Shown one piece after another: positions 8,201-15,305 of a stretch of DNA of 28,155 nucleotides (within the stretch, counting starts at the first letter, position 1; each line of letters begins with the position of its first letter). The notes below the pieces were generated by a model. The model ran no database searches and was not told where the DNA came from. It worked only from the letters and a program-made list of their open reading frames with translations. Where the stretch lies: assembly GCA_910579305.1 (NCBI GenBank), contig CAJTTA010000028.1, positions 1-28,155 of the forward strand. Reading direction: 5' to 3'. A program made the position numbers and the translations under genes. The DNA comes from an uncultured Muribaculaceae bacterium (GTDB taxonomy: Bacteria > Bacteroidota > Bacteroidia > Bacteroidales > Muribaculaceae).

Positions 8201-9741
8201 AAGGTGTTGGACGGCGTGGAGAGGGTGGGAGTGCCGTTGTATACGCATTTCACGTCATAGTAGATGCTTTCGAAATACTCGGTGGGTTCCGTCCAGTTTT
8301 CGCTGAAAGAGGTCGCTCCGCTTACGGCGGGAAGCTCTGTGGCTACACCGTTCACATATCGGGTGATGGCATAGCTCACCTGTGCCGGATTCACATAGCC
8401 TCCATTCATGCCGCGAGGAGCATCCCATGTAAGGGATAGCTTGCCGCCGGCATATGCGAGGCTTACATTCTCCACAGGCATCGGGGCGTCATCGCCGGCA
8501 TAGCCTGAGCACTCCGACACCGGGCCGTCACCCTTGTCGTTGGAGCAGAACACCTCCACGGTGTATGGGCCGGGAGCTGAGAGAGTCACGGACACCTCTA
8601 CCGTGCCGGCTCCGAATGCAGTGGTGCCGGTGACGGGCTGGGAGTTGCCGGCCTTCACGGTATATGAAATGGAGCCGGAGGCCGGAGCACCGTAATAGGT
8701 GGTAGAGGGAGCGGTGAAGGAAACTTTGCCGCTGAGTGATCCATTCTCAAAAACAGCCTTGAGGTCGGATACGGCGGCAGGAGCGTCGTTATCGGCCAGA
8801 GGATCGCCCATATACATGTATGCAAACTGCATGCTGCCGTTGAAGCTATAGCGCACAGTGGCAGCGGCTGTCACAGGATCGATGGAATATAAGGAGCTGG
8901 CGCTTTCAGGAGAATTCACGGTGTGAATCAGCCCATTCTTATCATCATAGGCCATGGAGGAGGCATATTCGCTCTGAATTCCTGTATTGCCTACTACAGT
9001 GGTATTGTAATTGGAGGTGTTGATGGCATAGAGCACGCCGGCCTTGGAAAGGCCATAGAGCTTTCCCTCGGCCGATGCGGCCAGGCCGCCGAGAAGGTCA
9101 AACGATGTGGAGTATGAGGCCAGCTCGGTCACAGTGCCGTCAAGCTCCACCTTGAGAAGCGCATTGTTGGAAGCGCCGAGGCCGAAGACTATCGCAGCGT
9201 TCATGGAAGGCATCCATGTGCTTGTGCCCCAGGTGTAGTTGCACGAACATGGGATGATGTTTTCTACCTCGCCGGAAGGGATGGAAAATACGGAAATACC
9301 CGATACGAGGCCCGTCGTGAGATCACGGTGAGGCATGTAGAGCTTGTTGCCTGCCACAAAGGGGCCGATATCGATCATATTGTTGGTGAACACCGTCTCC
9401 ATGCCGGTGTTGGCGTTCAGAGGCACTTTGAAGAGACCCGGCACGAAAGAAGACTTGGAATCATCGTAGCAAACGGCGGCGTAGAGCTCGCCGTGCAGAG
9501 GATCGGCGAAAGCGGGCGCGGCAGAGAATGATGCTGCACGCAGAGGTTGATAAAGAGCCGAGGGCAAGGAAGAAGTGCGGCGAAGATTACGCATCACGGC
9601 AGCACGTTCTCCAAATTTGGCTCCCACTGACGGGGTGCCGTCTGTAGCCGGCACGCTTGCCCGTCGTGTGAATTCCCGTGGAGCGGCTGAAAGCGCAAAA
9701 GCCGCCACGAAAATCGTCAGGAAGAGAAAGATTTTCTTCAT
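5239..9741 (-). CDS. Large T9SS-exported multidomain adhesin-like protein
   Basis: A 1500-residue extracellular protein. It starts with a Sec signal peptide (MKKIFLFLTIFVAAFALSAA). Residues about 60-310 form repeated beta segments resembling a propeller-like region (GLFKVPLNANTG, LYGLSKAGVLYAINTS). Fibronectin III-like domains begin near 318, 414, 684 and 781, with a beta-sandwich between about 524 and 680. A choice-of-anchor J or cleaved-adhesin-like domain lies near 891-1040 (YNESFK start), a CARDB-like domain near 1048-1147, and a second cleaved-adhesin-like domain near 1188-1368. The last 65 residues, from GIDSVMG to VNNRNCKVIVK, look like a type A T9SS C-terminal sorting domain, implying export and surface attachment or release. 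No protease or glycosidase catalytic motif was seen, so binding or adhesion is the likeliest role. It is transcribed alone, with a strong promoter and terminator. Domain borders are estimates. Confidence 0.88.
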   Translation of the reverse strand: MKKIFLFLTIFVAAFALSAAPREFTRRASVPATDGTPSVGAKFGERAAVMRNLRRTSSLPSALYQPLRAASFSAAPAFADPLHGELYAAVCYDDSKSSFVPGLFKVPLNANTGMETVFTNNMIDIGPFVAGNKLYMPHRDLTTGLVSGISVFSIPSGEVENIIPCSCNYTWGTSTWMPSMNAAIVFGLGASNNALLKVELDGTVTELASYSTSFDLLGGLAASAEGKLYGLSKAGVLYAINTSNYNTTVVGNTGIQSEYASSMAYDDKNGLIHTVNSPESASSLYSIDPVTAAATVRYSFNGSMQFAYMYMGDPLADNDAPAAVSDLKAVFENGSLSGKVSFTAPSTTYYGAPASGSISYTVKAGNSQPVTGTTAFGAGTVEVSVTLSAPGPYTVEVFCSNDKGDGPVSECSGYAGDDAPMPVENVSLAYAGGKLSLTWDAPRGMNGGYVNPAQVSYAITRYVNGVATELPAVSGATSFSENWTEPTEYFESIYYDVKCVYNGTPTLSTPSNTLLLGCILPPYELPLDNVADARSLLVINNNHDSATWTFNTTRGKGAMCYNWSDTQKGDDYLVLPGARLEKNKAYFFNFITGVEGVNYPETYMVVVGKTPTVEGLSKVLKEETETNTVYGINDDDVLLGDRERIMFIPEEDGIYYFAIKATSPVNSYRLYVSDMSISAAIATTAPAAVNNLKLTPGAAGEEEVTIEFTAPALDLKGAVLADLDRVEIYRGEEMIGSVNPEPGKAAKYEDKNAGSGLVTYTVVPVNSSGQGVSAKASVYVGVKNPAAPAEVLVARGADGGEVIVNWTPVTEDVNGVPISDVVYTVLMYDSAQNRWAPASPDITETTYTLRVCEANAPQSFAQFAVIATNKSGSGPGTVADPTPIGAAYDMPYNESFKINQLLGIIDVEGEMQWTIADDTNMQGITSQDNDGAFGACQASNPGDESRIFTGYISIPADVKSPVFSYYYYCQAADDPNYYQVYINDGSGRFEPLGQPEIIGNATVGSWNRVVLPLDAYKGKNVQIAVNVKIMGIYPNEFIDNMSIQSMLDKDLSISLSLPENVIPGETLAVNATVENRGVDSQTCSVTIYLNDVQVYISQDVTLASASKQSFSHNLVVDKLAADELKIMAVVNCADDNDWTNNHMIDFVKVDHPSYPAVNDLSAEVASDKSVTLNWSAPDTEDSGAAILDSLEELGSFANMNIGDTGDWIFIDRDNQMVGGFQNLEIPNIESPSTSSFFVLDYTHPNFDTSFKAHSGNQCLAALFNSNLAANDDWAISPELAGCAQTISFYARAYSPEYPEMLEVLYSTTDTKPESFTAVTRFEGISVTMNAQKEYVWSKYSFSVPQGAKYFAVRFVSCDTFMIMLDDFSYIPAHAEPLLVEGYNIYRNGEKLNDKPLTSTTFTDPEYVPEAAYIVTAVYKEGESKPSNVVYPHGTGIDSVMGSITVRGMRGEIIVSGTDAQVTVIDMQGRVIYNGEAGRIAAAPGVYAVRVNNRNCKVIVK

Positions 9742-9874
9742 GTTGTTGTTATTAAGTAATTAATATTAATTATTTATTAATAATCATATGATTTTAGCCA
9801 TAGGTAGTAAAAATTCATAAATCCATCACATCTCACGATGTCCTTTGTGGAATATTCATAACAGATTCACCTCG

Positions 9875-9906
9875 CAAATTTAAGAAAAAGAATTCAACCT
9901 GCCAAA
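9875..9906 (-). promoter_or_regulatory. Bacteroidetes-type promoter for the T9SS protein gene
   Basis: Minus-strand TTTG (9903-9906), exactly 20 bases, then TAAATTTG (9875-9882, exact TAnnTTTG). Confidence 0.72.
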
Positions 9907-9941
9907 ATAATGTACCGTTAAACCGGATGTTTTTTTTCGGA

Positions 9942-9973
9942 TTTGCGAATATGGATGTTTTTTCGTAACTTCG
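9942..9973 (+). promoter_or_regulatory. Bacteroidetes-type promoter for the C69 dipeptidase gene
   Basis: TTTG (9942-9945), a 20-base spacer and TAACTTCG (9966-9973), one mismatch from TAnnTTTG. Predicted start of transcription is near 9980. Confidence 0.65.
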
Positions 9974-10044
9974 CGGAAATCTATGCCATTTAATACATAC
10001 AATCAGCTGTTATTTACAGCCTCTGAATTTAACTGATTATTCAC

Positions 10045-11721
10045 ATGAAGTCAATCGTATCCCTGGCCGCTGCCGCCTTAATGCTCGCGCCGGCCGCCGC
10101 CGATGCCTGTACAAATTTTATCGCTACCCGCGGCGCCACTGCCGATGGTTCCAACATCGTGACCTATGCCGCCGACTCCCACAGTCTTTATGGCGAGCTG
10201 TATCACCAGCCGGCCGCCGACCATGCTCCCGGAGCCATGCGCAAAGTGGTGGAATGGGACACTGGAAAGCCTCTCGGTGAAATCCCGGAGGTGGCACACA
10301 CTTATAACGTGGTGGGCAACATGAATGAACACCAGCTCGTGATAGCTGAAAGCACCTGGGGCGGACGCAAGGAATGCATGGACACGACCGGAACTGCCAT
10401 AATAGACTACGGCTCTCTCATATATATCACTCTCCAGCGCGCACGCACTGCCCGCGAGGCCATAAAGATAATGGATGACCTCGTGCAGAAATACGGCTAT
10501 GCATCCTCCGGCGAGAGCTTCTCAATAGCCGACAAGGATGAGGTGTGGGTGATGGAGCTGATAGGAAAGGGTGCGGAAAAGGGTGCCGTGTGGGTGGCCG
10601 TGCGTATCCCCGACGGGGCCATATCGGGCCACGCCAATCAGCCGCGCATACGCCGCGTGGACTTCAAGGATAAGAAGAATGTGATGTACTCCAAGGATCT
10701 CGTGGACTTCGCACGCCGCAAAGGCTGGTACTCCGGCAAGGATAAAGACTTCAGCTTTGCCGACGTCTATGAGCAGTACGATTACGGCACGCTCCGCGGT
10801 TGCGACGCGCGCGTGTGGAGCTTCTTCCGTCGCTTCAACAAAGATGCCGACAAGTATTTCGCCTGGTGCAACGGCGAGAGCACAGAGCCCATGCCCCTCT
10901 ATATCTTCCCCGATGAGCCGGGCAAGATCACTGTTGCCAACATGGCGGAGCGCATGCGCGACCACTTTGAGGATACCCCCTTCGATATGACAGGCGACAT
11001 AGGTGCAGGCCCGTACCATGTGCCCTACCGCTGGCGCCCTATGGACTATGAGGTGGACGGCAAGACTTACATGCATGAGCGCGCCGTAGCCACTCAGCAG
11101 ACCGGCTGGAGCTTCATCTCCCAGAGCCGCCCGCAATATCCCGACGCAGTGGGAGGTATACTATGGTTCGGCACCGACGACGCCAATACTTGCGTCTACA
11201 TGCCATTCCGCAGCTCAATGACCGAGATCCCCTGGGAGGTGCGCAAGGGCAACGGCGACATGAACACTTACTCCGACACGGCCAACTTCTGGATGACCAA
11301 CCGCGTGGCCAATCAGGCCTACAACCGCTATGACCAGATGATAGGCGACATACGCAAGGTGCAGTCGGGCCTCGAGGATCTCTTCCGCGTAGGTGCCGCC
11401 AAAGAAGATGAGACTCTTCTCTCTCTCCTGGAGTCGGGCGGAACTCAGGCGGTGGCTCAGGCTGCCAACACCCGCGCTGCACATGTGGCGAAGCTGGCCA
11501 CCGACGCATACCGCGAGCTCGACCGATTCCTCGTGGTGCGATTCATGGACGGCAACCGGAAGAAACTCGACAACCGGGGAAAATTCATTTATAGCGAGCA
11601 CGGAATGCCCGTATACCCCGAATTCCCCGGCTACGACAAGACTTACTTTGAGCAGATAGTGCGCTCCACCGGCGACCATTTTCTCGACAAAGGCAAGGAT
11701 ATAGCTCCCCTGCGCAAGTGA
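10045..11721 (+). CDS. Secreted C69 family dipeptidase
   Basis: An Ntn-hydrolase of peptidase family C69 (PepD-like), cleaving dipeptides. The signal peptide MKSIVSLAAAALMLAPAAADA is followed directly by Cys22 in CTNFIATRGATADGS. In this family the cysteine exposed by N-terminal processing is the nucleophile, so here signal cleavage itself could generate the active N terminus. Further family landmarks are STWGGR near residue 114, SFSIADKDEVWVMELIG near 158-174 and the SGHANQPRI stretch near 194. Length, 558, is typical of the Bacteroidales members. The cysteine lacks a proper lipobox, so a periplasmic enzyme is more likely than a lipoprotein. It is divergent from the T9SS protein gene and followed by a hairpin, so it is probably monocistronic and involved in peptide nutrition. 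Confidence 0.9.
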   Translation: MKSIVSLAAAALMLAPAAADACTNFIATRGATADGSNIVTYAADSHSLYGELYHQPAADHAPGAMRKVVEWDTGKPLGEIPEVAHTYNVVGNMNEHQLVIAESTWGGRKECMDTTGTAIIDYGSLIYITLQRARTAREAIKIMDDLVQKYGYASSGESFSIADKDEVWVMELIGKGAEKGAVWVAVRIPDGAISGHANQPRIRRVDFKDKKNVMYSKDLVDFARRKGWYSGKDKDFSFADVYEQYDYGTLRGCDARVWSFFRRFNKDADKYFAWCNGESTEPMPLYIFPDEPGKITVANMAERMRDHFEDTPFDMTGDIGAGPYHVPYRWRPMDYEVDGKTYMHERAVATQQTGWSFISQSRPQYPDAVGGILWFGTDDANTCVYMPFRSSMTEIPWEVRKGNGDMNTYSDTANFWMTNRVANQAYNRYDQMIGDIRKVQSGLEDLFRVGAAKEDETLLSLLESGGTQAVAQAANTRAAHVAKLATDAYRELDRFLVVRFMDGNRKKLDNRGKFIYSEHGMPVYPEFPGYDKTYFEQIVRSTGDHFLDKGKDIAPLRK

Positions 11722-11787
11722 TCTGAAAAAGAACTTACCCGTTTCTCCGCAAAACTCTCCCGGTGGAGAAGCATTATTACAGAAACT

Positions 11788-11817
11788 GCGGGAAGCGCCC
11801 ATCGCGGCGCTTCCCGC
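11788..11817. terminator. GC-rich hairpin between dipeptidase and helicase genes
   Basis: Arms GCGGGAAGCGCC (11788-11799) and GGCGCTTCCCGC (11806-11817) pair perfectly over 12 bp with a 6-base loop. It lies 66 bases after the dipeptidase stop and 17 before the helicase start. No U tract follows. It could end the upstream transcript or sit in the helicase leader, where it might limit initiation. Confidence 0.5.
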
Positions 11818-11834
11818 GTATATAACCCTGAATT

Positions 11835-13913
11835 ATGAATGAATCCTTTATAGAGCCCGCCGATGAGCTTATCTCGGGCGTTGACTCCGAAAATGTGAGC
11901 CGTGACGATGTGCCCGGCAATGTGCAGGAACTGATAGTGGACCCGGCCGATGAACTTACCTCCGAGCAGGAAAGCCAGGTGAGCTTTGCCGACCTTGGTG
12001 TGCGCGCCGATCTGCTCCACGCCATCCAGGAACTCGGCTTTGAGCACCCCATGCCCATCCAGCAGATGGTCATCCCCCACCTCCTTGCTAAGGATGGCGA
12101 CGTGATAGGACTGGCTCAGACTGGCACCGGCAAGACAGCCGCCTTCGGCCTCCCGGTGCTCCAGCGCATTGACGCGGCAGGCTCTTCCACTCAGGCGCTT
12201 GTCATAGCGCCCACCCGTGAATTGTGCCTCCAGATAGCCGGCGACCTGGCCGACTTCGCAAAATATGTGGATGGCCTGAAAATACTCCCCGTCTATGGCG
12301 GCTCCAGCATAGAGAGCCAGATACGTGCCCTGCGCAAGGGCATGCAGGTCATAGTGGCCACTCCGGGGCGACTCATCGACCTGATAAAGCGCGGTGAGGT
12401 GAAGCTCCAACATGTGCACACTGTGATACTCGATGAGGCCGATGAGATGCTCAACATGGGCTTCCTCGACGACATCAACGAAATCCTGACCCATGTCCCC
12501 GAGCAGCGCAAGATGCTCATGTTCTCGGCCACGATGCCCAAGGAGATAGCCGGCATAGCCGGCCGCTTCATGAAGCAGCCGGTGGAATTTGTGGCCGGCA
12601 ACAAGAATGAGGGCGCCCGCTCGGTGAAGCATATCTACTACATGGTGAAGGCCCACGACAAGTATCTCGCCCTCAAGCGCGTGGCAGACAACAATCCCGC
12701 AATCTACGGCATAATCTTCTGTCGCACAAAGCGCGAGACTCAGGAGATAGCCGACAAGCTGATAGCCGACGGATATAATGCCGACTGTCTGCACGGCGAC
12801 CTCAGCCAGGCGCAGCGCGACCTGGCCATGAAGAAATTCCGCGACCATGTCACCCAGCTCCTCGTGGCCACCGATGTGGCGGCACGCGGCCTTGATGTGG
12901 ACGACCTCACACATGTGGTGAACTATGGGCTGCCTGATGACGTGGCCGTCTACACCCACCGTTCCGGGCGCACCGGACGCGCCGGCAAGACGGGTGTCTC
13001 CATAGCTATAATCCACTCTCGCGAGAAGGGGAAGCTCCGCGAGATAGAGAAGCGCATAGGCAAGGACTTTGAATATAGGCAAGTGCCCACCCCGGGACAT
13101 ATCATAGAGAAGCAGCTCTATAATATGGCCGACCGCCTGGAGCGTGTGGAAGTCAACGAGGAGCAGATGGCAAAGTATCTGCCCGCAGTGCGCAAGAAGC
13201 TCGAGTGGCTTTCCGAGGAGGATCTGCTCAAGCGAGTCCTCTCGCTTGAATTCAACCGACTGCTGGCTTATTACCGCGACATGCCCGACATCAACCTCAA
13301 CGCCGAGGCCGAAACTCGCCGCTCCGAGAAGAAGGAGCGCTCAAAGAAGGGCTTCCGCGGAGACCGCGACAAAGACCGCCGTTCGGCCGAAGAGGGATAC
13401 GAGCGCATTTATCTCAACGTGGGCAAGGCTCAGGGATTCTTCCCGGGCAATCTCATGGAGATAATCAACCGCAACGTGAGCGGATCCAAGCCCGAAATAG
13501 GCCGCATTGACCTGCTCGGAGGCTACACTCTCTTTGATGTGCGCAAGGGTGACTCATCACGTGTCATATCATCTCTCAAGGGAGAAGACTTCTATGGCAC
13601 CCGTCTCTACGCCGAGGTGGCGGCCGAAGGCCGGGACTACGGTTTCTCTTCCAAAGGGAGGAAGAACCGCAGCGACAGGCGCGACGCAAAGGTGAAGGGC
13701 AAGTCATCACGCCGCCGAGAGCATTTTGCCGACAATGCCCACGATGATGCCGACGTAATCTCGCCCAAGGGCAAGAGCTTCATCCACAAAGGCAAGCCCA
13801 TCACTCCCAAGCCCAAGAAAAAAGGCTGGAAGCAGCAGAGTGAGCCGGCATCCGCACAGCCGGCCCGCCACGGCAACTTCGACATATTCATGAAGAAGGG
13901 CAAGAAAAAGTAA
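11835..13913 (+). CDS. DEAD-box RNA helicase with DbpA-type RNA-binding domain
   Basis: An ATP-dependent RNA helicase of the DeaD/CsdA/CshA type, expected in ribosome assembly or mRNA turnover. Motifs in order: Q motif (FADLG to PIQ, residues 51-75), motif I AQTGTGKT near 93, PTREL near 121, DEAD near 200, SATMP near 231, then HGDLSQAQRD, ATDVAARGLDV and HRSGRTGR in the second RecA domain (about 310-375). A DbpA-like RNA-binding domain spans about 520-595 (IYLNVGKAQGFFPGNL). A basic Lys/Arg-rich tail follows to residue 692. The acidic N-terminal extension of about 50 residues repeats a short motif, EPADELIS (7-14) and DPADELTS (36-43), and is not part of the helicase core. The start could lie further in, but the next Met is inside or beyond the Q motif region. 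I saw no clear promoter of its own. Confidence 0.93.
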   Translation: MNESFIEPADELISGVDSENVSRDDVPGNVQELIVDPADELTSEQESQVSFADLGVRADLLHAIQELGFEHPMPIQQMVIPHLLAKDGDVIGLAQTGTGKTAAFGLPVLQRIDAAGSSTQALVIAPTRELCLQIAGDLADFAKYVDGLKILPVYGGSSIESQIRALRKGMQVIVATPGRLIDLIKRGEVKLQHVHTVILDEADEMLNMGFLDDINEILTHVPEQRKMLMFSATMPKEIAGIAGRFMKQPVEFVAGNKNEGARSVKHIYYMVKAHDKYLALKRVADNNPAIYGIIFCRTKRETQEIADKLIADGYNADCLHGDLSQAQRDLAMKKFRDHVTQLLVATDVAARGLDVDDLTHVVNYGLPDDVAVYTHRSGRTGRAGKTGVSIAIIHSREKGKLREIEKRIGKDFEYRQVPTPGHIIEKQLYNMADRLERVEVNEEQMAKYLPAVRKKLEWLSEEDLLKRVLSLEFNRLLAYYRDMPDINLNAEAETRRSEKKERSKKGFRGDRDKDRRSAEEGYERIYLNVGKAQGFFPGNLMEIINRNVSGSKPEIGRIDLLGGYTLFDVRKGDSSRVISSLKGEDFYGTRLYAEVAAEGRDYGFSSKGRKNRSDRRDAKVKGKSSRRREHFADNAHDDADVISPKGKSFIHKGKPITPKPKKKGWKQQSEPASAQPARHGNFDIFMKKGKKK

Positions 13914-13939
13914 TACGCCCCTCCCCGTTGTAATAAACA

Positions 13940-13988
13940 CACAGCCCCGTCTGCGTTTACAGGCATTGCCTGGGCAGACGGGGCTGTG
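13940..13988. terminator. Nested hairpin between convergent helicase and porin genes
   Basis: A perfect 15-bp outer stem (13940-13954 with 13974-13988, CACAGCCCCGTCTGC) encloses a second 5-bp hairpin, CAGGC-ATT-GCCTG (13960-13972). It lies 26 bases after the helicase stop and 17 bases after the porin stop on the other strand, so it probably serves as a shared 3' end. It has no U tract in either direction. Confidence 0.6.
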
Positions 13989-14005
13989 ATATGCTGCAGC
14001 TGATA

Positions 14006-15247
14006 TCAGAAGATGATCTGGAAGCGGGTCTGGATAGCACCGAGGTTCACGTCGGGCGCGCCACTGCGGTCGAAGCGATGAGTGTAGCCGGCACGCAGGC
14101 GCCATATCATGTATTTATTGATGTACCAGTTGGCCGTGAGGCTCACGTCATTTACGCGGCCGCCGTATATCCCCGTGCGATTGGAGGAAAGGCAGGTATA
14201 GTTATATCCGAGCACAAACTCCAGGCTCTTCGGGGCAGGGGTGGCAAGGCCGCCGTCGGCGTGCGAATAAGCGTAGTTGCCCCCTATGGCAAGCCAGCGC
14301 AGAAGGCCATAGGCACCATAGGCGCGATAGGCCGGAGCGTGATTCTTGCGTGACACTTGCAGCCAGTAGTACTGGCTCTCAAGCGCCACCTGATCGCGGC
14401 ACAGCAGCAATTCCGGAGTGAACTTGAACATGTTGCGGGCATCATTTATGTCTGCGCCCACAGCACTCACCTGATTGATGCGCGTGGGGAAATTGGCGTT
14501 CAGGTCATACACATGGTGATTCAGAGCCGGGTCGGAACTGTATTGGGCGCCGGAGAAGGCTGCCGAGAATCCCACCTGGGCGACATTGCCGGTGGAATGC
14601 TGCGGGCGCCACACGAGGCGCGTGATGCCTCCGTAGCCGGTCTCGCCCAGCTCGCCGGCTGTAAGCTTCATTGCCGCGCTCTCGGCGTGGGCCGAGACTG
14701 TGGCGAGGAAGTCTCCCTTGTCGTGCACATACATCACGCCGAGAAGACGGGGATAGCCGAACACCTCATTGGATGTAGGCTCCTCCATGCTCACCTTCAT
14801 TGATGAGGAGGTGGCTGCCTGCAGGCCGAACTGGTGCACGAAATAGCCGAAGCGGAGCAGGTTGTGCTTGTTGAAGTCATATTCCACAAAGATGTCCTTC
14901 AGGCCTACCTTGCCGAAGGCGTAGCCTATGTCTATAGTGGCTTTCCAGTTGCCATAGGAGGCATTCACGCCTACTCTGACGTCGGGTACGTCCACACCAT
15001 CCTTGAACTGGTCGCGGTCGTTGGTGATGAATACGCCGCCATCCATAAGGATGCGTCCTCTCGGAGTGATCTTGAGCTTAGGTGCGTTGTCGGGCGCATC
15101 AGTCACAGCTGTGGTTGTGATAGTCTCGGTCACGGTGGTGGTCACGCCGTCGGCCGTTGTGGTGGTTGTGGTGCGGGTCATGTCCGGTTCTGCCAGAGCA
15201 GCCAGAGGAGCCAGCGCCAGAAGGGGGAGTATAATTTTGGGTGTCAT
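14006..15247 (-). CDS. OprP/OprO-like phosphate-selective porin
   Basis: A 413-residue outer-membrane barrel. The signal peptide MTPKIILPLLALAPLAALA ends before EPD. A Thr-rich low-complexity linker (residues about 24-48, with runs such as TRTTTTTT and TETITTT) precedes the barrel. From about residue 58 alternating beta strands follow, with ITPRGRILMDGG, GVFITNDRDQFKDG and FVEYDFN, similar to the phosphate-selective porin O/P family. The protein ends RFQIIF, the terminal Phe recognised by the Bam machinery. It lies 58 bases after a class A acid phosphatase gene on the same strand, which fits release of phosphate followed by uptake. The substrate is inferred from family and context; many Bacteroidetes members have not been tested. 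Confidence 0.75.
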   Translation of the reverse strand: MTPKIILPLLALAPLAALAEPDMTRTTTTTTADGVTTTVTETITTTAVTDAPDNAPKLKITPRGRILMDGGVFITNDRDQFKDGVDVPDVRVGVNASYGNWKATIDIGYAFGKVGLKDIFVEYDFNKHNLLRFGYFVHQFGLQAATSSSMKVSMEEPTSNEVFGYPRLLGVMYVHDKGDFLATVSAHAESAAMKLTAGELGETGYGGITRLVWRPQHSTGNVAQVGFSAAFSGAQYSSDPALNHHVYDLNANFPTRINQVSAVGADINDARNMFKFTPELLLCRDQVALESQYYWLQVSRKNHAPAYRAYGAYGLLRWLAIGGNYAYSHADGGLATPAPKSLEFVLGYNYTCLSSNRTGIYGGRVNDVSLTANWYINKYMIWRLRAGYTHRFDRSGAPDVNLGAIQTRFQIIF

Positions 15248-15260
15248 GGATTTCTAATGG

Positions 15261-15277
15261 TTATCTTTAAAAGATAA
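15261..15277. promoter_or_regulatory. Small palindrome upstream of the porin gene
   Basis: TTATCTTTAAAAGATAA is a perfect inverted repeat with 8-base arms, 14 to 30 bases before the porin start codon. It may be an operator or an RNA hairpin that influences porin translation. It could also be chance in AT-rich DNA. Confidence 0.35.
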
Positions 15278-15305
15278 TAGTTTGCTATAGCAGAGGGAGG
15301 AGAGA

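Larger units (their letters stand above)
9742..10044. other. Divergent promoter region
   Basis: An AT-rich spacer between the divergent T9SS protein and dipeptidase genes, with no open frame of note. It carries one promoter in each direction (9875-9906 minus, 9942-9973 plus), only 35 bases apart. The minus-strand leader is about 125 bases and the plus-strand leader about 65. Confidence 0.7.

Noticed and set aside
11643..13100. 485-residue minus-strand open frame opposite the dipeptidase end and helicase
   Set aside because: It runs antisense to the helicase, whose motifs are intact, and its translation is rich in His, Gly and Ala with no domain logic. It is a codon-bias shadow of a GC-rich gene.
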